From Thermoanaerobaculia bacterium (lineage in GTDB: Bacteria; Acidobacteriota; Thermoanaerobaculia; UBA5066), in contig JAJVIN010000006.1 in NCBI GenBank assembly GCA_022071945.1, positions 62,001 through 126,000 of the forward strand: a stretch of DNA of 64,000 nucleotides. Reading direction: 5' to 3'. Of the stretch, positions 60,828 to 64,000 are shown piece after piece. The notes beneath the pieces are model-generated. The model saw nothing but the letters and a program-made list of their open reading frames with translations, did no database searches and was not told where the DNA came from. Both the position numbers and the translations under genes were made by a program. Within the stretch, counting starts at the first letter, position 1, and every line of letters starts with the position of its first letter.

Positions 60828-60967
60828 CGTCCCTCCTGGCGGGCGCCTGGCGGCAGTCTGGGTTACCCGCCCATCACTCTGGGCCGAGCCTACTATGGGC
60901 GCCCGCGCCAAGACGAGTGACCGGCATCATCACCCTGGCCAAACGTCCGGCAACCCCGGCTCGTTCG

Positions 60968-62821
60968 CTACGACTTCGGGCGGGAATGTCCGGGGGGACG
61001 GCCCGCCTCTTCCAGGCTCCGCCGCAGCTGGACGAGAACCCGGGTCTCGAGTCCGCCCTTCATCTCGACCCTCAACCCGCCCTTTCGCCTGACCTTCTCG
61101 AAGGATTCCCGGGCGAGACCGACCTCGCCGACCGCGAGATAGGCGAGGCCGAGGTGGACGAGATCCGGCGAGTTCTCCCCTGCCTCGACGGCACCCCTGA
61201 GGCACTCGACAGCGTTCTCGAACTCTTTCCTCTTGTAGTGGACCCAGCCCTTGGCGGCGAGCGAGAACTGGCGGATGGCGGCAGGCGCGAGCCTCAGAGA
61301 GCTGTCCGCCGAGGCGAGCGCCTCGTCGAGGTCCTCCCCCATCTCCGCCAGGGCCGCGGCCTTTTCGCAGTACCCGATCGCACGCGCGTGCTTGGTCCTG
61401 ACGCTTGCCAGCATCTCCTCGGCCACGCGGTGCCCTTCCCGGAACTTCCCCTCGGCCCGGAGAGCTTCCAGCAGGAGGGCGTAGGCGGCCGAGGCGATGC
61501 GCTCCGGGGGTTTGCGGCTGAGGATGTGACGCGTCGCCGAGACGGTCTCGGCGGTCCGTCCCGCCGACGAGCACAGGAGTGCGTACGGAAGCAGGAGCGC
61601 CGGATTGTCCGGCTCGAGATCGAGGGCTCTCCTGAAGAACCTGAAGCTCCGCTCGGGATCGCTCGCCGCCGCTTCCTCGGCTTTTCTCGCCCACCGCGCG
61701 GCGTCGCCGGACGCCTTCGGCCAGTTCACGGCGCCCGACCTTCCCAGGAGCTTGAGGCCTGCCTTGAAGTCGATGCGGTTGGGCCGAAGCTCCAGGGCGG
61801 CGCGGAACCTCTCCGCCGCCTTGTTCGTCCAGCCCCGCTCGAGGTAGGCGATGCCGAGCAAGAAAATCGCGTCCTCGTCATCGGGAGAGAGGCGGATGGC
61901 CTCTTGAAGCGCCTCGATGGCGTCGGAGAGCCGCCCTCTCTCGAACGCGATCGTGCCCACGAGTGCGAAGGCTCTCGGGTTGGGCTCGATCTCCAGCGCC
62001 TTCTTGAGGTTGGCCTCGGCCCTCGTCAGCTCCCCGATCGCGGCCTGGATCGCGCCGAGGGCAAAGTACGGCAGGAACTCGCCGGGCTTGACGCCCACGG
62101 CCGTCTGCAGAAGCTCGATTCCCCTCGATGTGTGGCCCCGGTCGTGCTCGAGGACGCCCATGTAGACCAGGGCCTCGAAGTGGTGGGGATCGCCGGCGAG
62201 GACCTGCTTGAGAAGCCCCTGGGCTCGTTCGGTCTGACCCTCGTTGAAGGAGGTCTCGGCCAGGAAGAACGCGAGCTCCAGGTTGGCCCGGTCGAGGCGC
62301 CACGCCTCCTCGAGAACCCGGATCGCCTTCCCCGGGTCGAGGGCGTAGAACGAGAATTCCGCCTCCGAGAGGAGGGCCCGGAACCGCTCGATCCTCTCCC
62401 CCGAAAAGCCGGCCTGGATCCGTTCCCGCCGCTCCAGGAACCGCTCCCGCTTCTCCAGGGCGGCCATGTGCTGGTCGATGCGCCCTTCCCAGAGGTCGAA
62501 GAGCTCGTCCTCGAGAAAGGTCCCCTTTTTCTCGAGCAGGTCTTTCAACGACAAGAACCCGGTGTGGATGACGAACTCGTTCTTTTCCTGACGGTTCTGG
62601 GTCTCGAGAACGGACTTGAGGGTTTCGGCCGTCCGCTTGACGACTTCCTCGAGGAAGGAGACGCGCTCGAGGAGGTTCTCATCCAGCGAGATCTCGTTGT
62701 TCGGCGGAGGGGCTTCCTCGAAGTTGACGGGCGGACCGGATACGACGAGGAGGCGAGACTGACACCGCTCGCAGAGTTCGGAATCTTCCGGGTTCTTCAA
62801 CCCGCAAACCTGACAGATCAC
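60968..62821 (-). CDS. Zinc-ribbon TPR protein
   Basis: The 617-residue product starts at a GTG whose GTGA overlaps the stop of the dehydrogenase gene. A short zinc ribbon opens it (CQVCG..CERCQ, residues 3-20). A charged coiled-coil region (about 45-150) and a long TPR superhelix (about 160-600, many units ending with LxPxxxxA-type turns) follow. There is no membrane segment. It is probably a cytoplasmic scaffold; its partners are unknown. Confidence 0.85.
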   Translation of the reverse strand: MICQVCGLKNPEDSELCERCQSRLLVVSGPPVNFEEAPPPNNEISLDENLLERVSFLEEVVKRTAETLKSVLETQNRQEKNEFVIHTGFLSLKDLLEKKGTFLEDELFDLWEGRIDQHMAALEKRERFLERRERIQAGFSGERIERFRALLSEAEFSFYALDPGKAIRVLEEAWRLDRANLELAFFLAETSFNEGQTERAQGLLKQVLAGDPHHFEALVYMGVLEHDRGHTSRGIELLQTAVGVKPGEFLPYFALGAIQAAIGELTRAEANLKKALEIEPNPRAFALVGTIAFERGRLSDAIEALQEAIRLSPDDEDAIFLLGIAYLERGWTNKAAERFRAALELRPNRIDFKAGLKLLGRSGAVNWPKASGDAARWARKAEEAAASDPERSFRFFRRALDLEPDNPALLLPYALLCSSAGRTAETVSATRHILSRKPPERIASAAYALLLEALRAEGKFREGHRVAEEMLASVRTKHARAIGYCEKAAALAEMGEDLDEALASADSSLRLAPAAIRQFSLAAKGWVHYKRKEFENAVECLRGAVEAGENSPDLVHLGLAYLAVGEVGLARESFEKVRRKGGLRVEMKGGLETRVLVQLRRSLEEAGRPPGHSRPKS

Positions 62822-63696
62822 GAGGGGATTCGGTCACCCCCGGGACCGGAGTAACGGTAGAAGCCCCGGCCAGACTTCCGGCCGAGCCAGCCGGCGTCGA
62901 CCATCTGGACGAGGAGGGGGCACGGCCGGTACTTGTCGTCCCCAAGCCCGGAGTGAAGGACCCGGAGAATCGACAGGCAGGTGTCCAGGCCGATGAAGTC
63001 CGCCAGCGTCAGCGGCCCCATCGGGTGGTTCATTCCGAGCTTCATGATGCTGTCGACGGCATCCGGGGTCGCGACCCCCTCGAAGACCGCGAAGATGGCT
63101 TCGTTCAACATCGGCATCAGGACGCGGTTGGAGACGAAACCCGGGTAATCGCGGCACTCCACCGGGGTCTTGCCCATTTCCCGGGCGAGATCGCAGACTG
63201 CCGCGACCGTCTCGCCAGAGGTCGCGATGCCCCGAATCACCTCGACGAGAACCATCACCGGAACGGGATTCATGAAGTGCATCCCGATGAACTTCTCGGG
63301 CCGGTTCGTCGCGGCGGCCAGCCTCGTGATGGAAATCGAGGAGGTGTTGGAGGCCAGGATTCCGCCCGCCGGCACGATCGTGTCCAGCTTGCCGAAGAGG
63401 TCTCTCTTTGCCGCCTCTTGTTCGACGATCGCCTCGACCACGAGCTGGCAGCCGCCGAGGAGGGTGAGGTCCGTTCCAGCCGTGATCCGTGCCCGGGCCT
63501 CCTCGCGAGCCTGGGAGGTGATCTTCCCCTTCTCCGCCTGGCGGCCGAGGTTCTTCTCGATGGTCTTCAGCCCGCGGGAGACGAGCTCGCCGGTCACGTC
63601 GACCAGGACAACGTTCTTCCCTGACAGGGCCGCGACATGCGCGATCCCGCCGCCCATCTGCCCGGCGCCAACGACGCCGATTGTTTCGATACTCAT
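62818..63696 (-). CDS. hbd: 3-hydroxybutyryl-CoA/3-hydroxyacyl-CoA dehydrogenase
   Basis: The 292-residue product is a single Rossmann plus C-terminal helical 3HCDH protein. It has [17 protein letters not shown] for NAD binding, [24 protein letters not shown], and the catalytic His in [13 protein letters not shown] paired with Glu in EVIRG. The C-terminal [16 protein letters not shown] and [16 protein letters not shown] complete the domain. It oxidises or reduces 3-hydroxyacyl-CoA in butanoate or fatty-acid metabolism. It is cotranscribed with the TPR gene downstream (4-bp overlap). Confidence 0.95.
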   Translation of the reverse strand: MSIETIGVVGAGQMGGGIAHVAALSGKNVVLVDVTGELVSRGLKTIEKNLGRQAEKGKITSQAREEARARITAGTDLTLLGGCQLVVEAIVEQEAAKRDLFGKLDTIVPAGGILASNTSSISITRLAAATNRPEKFIGMHFMNPVPVMVLVEVIRGIATSGETVAAVCDLAREMGKTPVECRDYPGFVSNRVLMPMLNEAIFAVFEGVATPDAVDSIMKLGMNHPMGPLTLADFIGLDTCLSILRVLHSGLGDDKYRPCPLLVQMVDAGWLGRKSGRGFYRYSGPGGDRIPS

Positions 63697-63768
63697 GGGA
63701 ACGCTCTCCTCGCCGGCCGCCCGGTCAGGCGCGCCGGCGCCTGAGACTAGACCCGGCCCCGGAATGGG

Positions 63769-64000
63769 TCAAATCGCGTCCAGCGGTTCGGCCGGAACGA
63801 TGAGGACCAAGACCGAAACGCCGATGCCGACGACCGAGATGAAGCCCCAGATCACGGGCCCCGCCAGCGGCAGGAGCGACACCGCGCCCAGGACAAGGAG
63901 GCCGGCCGAGAGGGCAGCCGGATCCCCGAAGAGCAAGCCTCCGCGTGGGGCCCCCCTGGTGCAGAGCCGCCCGACGAGAAGCGCCACAGCCGCCAGGCCG
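63769..64000 (-). CDS. C-terminal part of a membrane protein (5' end outside window)
   Basis: The frame is open to the window edge on the minus strand. At least 76 residues are visible, with two hydrophobic stretches (for example LSAGLLVLGAVSLLPLAG and WGFISVVGIGVSVLVLIV). The glycine/leucine-rich pattern resembles membrane-embedded tails of polymer-forming or bactofilin-associated proteins, but there is too little for a firm call. Confidence 0.5.
   Translation of the reverse strand, partial: GLAAVALLVGRLCTRGAPRGGLLFGDPAALSAGLLVLGAVSLLPLAGPVIWGFISVVGIGVSVLVLIVPAEPLDAI

Noticed and set aside
1-64000. tRNA and rRNA genes
   Set aside because: No cloverleaf with a T-loop consensus and no rRNA-like conserved stretches were recognised by eye on either strand; a covariance-model scan would settle this.

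Overview
This 64 kb window is high-GC bacterial DNA, densely coded and mostly on the minus strand. No rRNA, tRNA or CRISPR array was recognised. The gene set suggests a large-genome, free-living bacterium, most plausibly an acidobacterium (Acidobacteriota). It includes a Pkn-type Ser/Thr kinase, an ASPIC/UnbV FG-GAP protein, a two-component-propeller/SpoIIE regulator, M13 and S9 peptidases, exported amidohydrolases, TPR proteins, HypF and a group-3-like NiFe hydrogenase. The phylum is an inference from gene content; there is no phylogenetic marker in the window.

Layout. 1-10.6 kb is a minus-strand run: partial kinase, ComEA-like protein, purU, SNF2 helicase, UnbV-like protein and gamma-glutamyltransferase. 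10.7-20.1 kb holds a propeller/SpoIIE sensor-phosphatase, ppc, a serine acetyltransferase and hypF. 20.2-23.7 kb is an islet flanked by 172-bp direct repeats. It carries a chimeric response-regulator remnant, a GT-C-like membrane glycosyltransferase of visibly different base composition, and a frameshifted S-layer-like protein. 23.7-29.1 kb is a signalling module of histidine kinase, receiver/DUF4388 regulator, several Roadblock/LC7-like proteins and a ParA ATPase. 29.2-33.4 kb is a plus-strand hydrogenase operon. 33.8-42.7 kb has an M13 peptidase, a HhH-GPD glycosylase, a hybrid kinase, a broken winged-helix/FHA gene and a class A PBP; the PBP/glycosylase junction is duplicated on both sides of the kinase. 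42.7-63.7 kb is mainly exported or periplasmic hydrolases, two related CGP-type exported proteins, a long GreA fusion, an OLD-like ATPase coupled to an esterase/ADP-ribosylglycohydrolase fusion, an SDR, a TPR protein and a 3-hydroxyacyl-CoA dehydrogenase.

Main discovery candidate. The hydrogenase large subunit (31308-32708) is interrupted by one in-frame TGA exactly where the second cysteine of the N-terminal RxCGxC nickel-binding motif should be. The protein continues in frame to a canonical C-terminal DPCxxCxxH motif. A stem-loop with the geometry of a bacterial SECIS element starts 15 nt after the TGA. This suggests a NiFe hydrogenase with selenocysteine at the L1 bridging position rather than at the C-terminal position known from classical [NiFeSe] enzymes. 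The operon also encodes a maturation protease, a small subunit, a V4R-like protein and a ferredoxin with a V4R-like tail; hypF lies about 9 kb away.

Other points of interest: two islets flanked by duplicated pieces of neighbouring genes, an 18-bp palindromic repeat that forms the 3' end of hypF and also sits in frame inside ppc, and an ATPase/hydrolase pair with degenerate Toprim residues.
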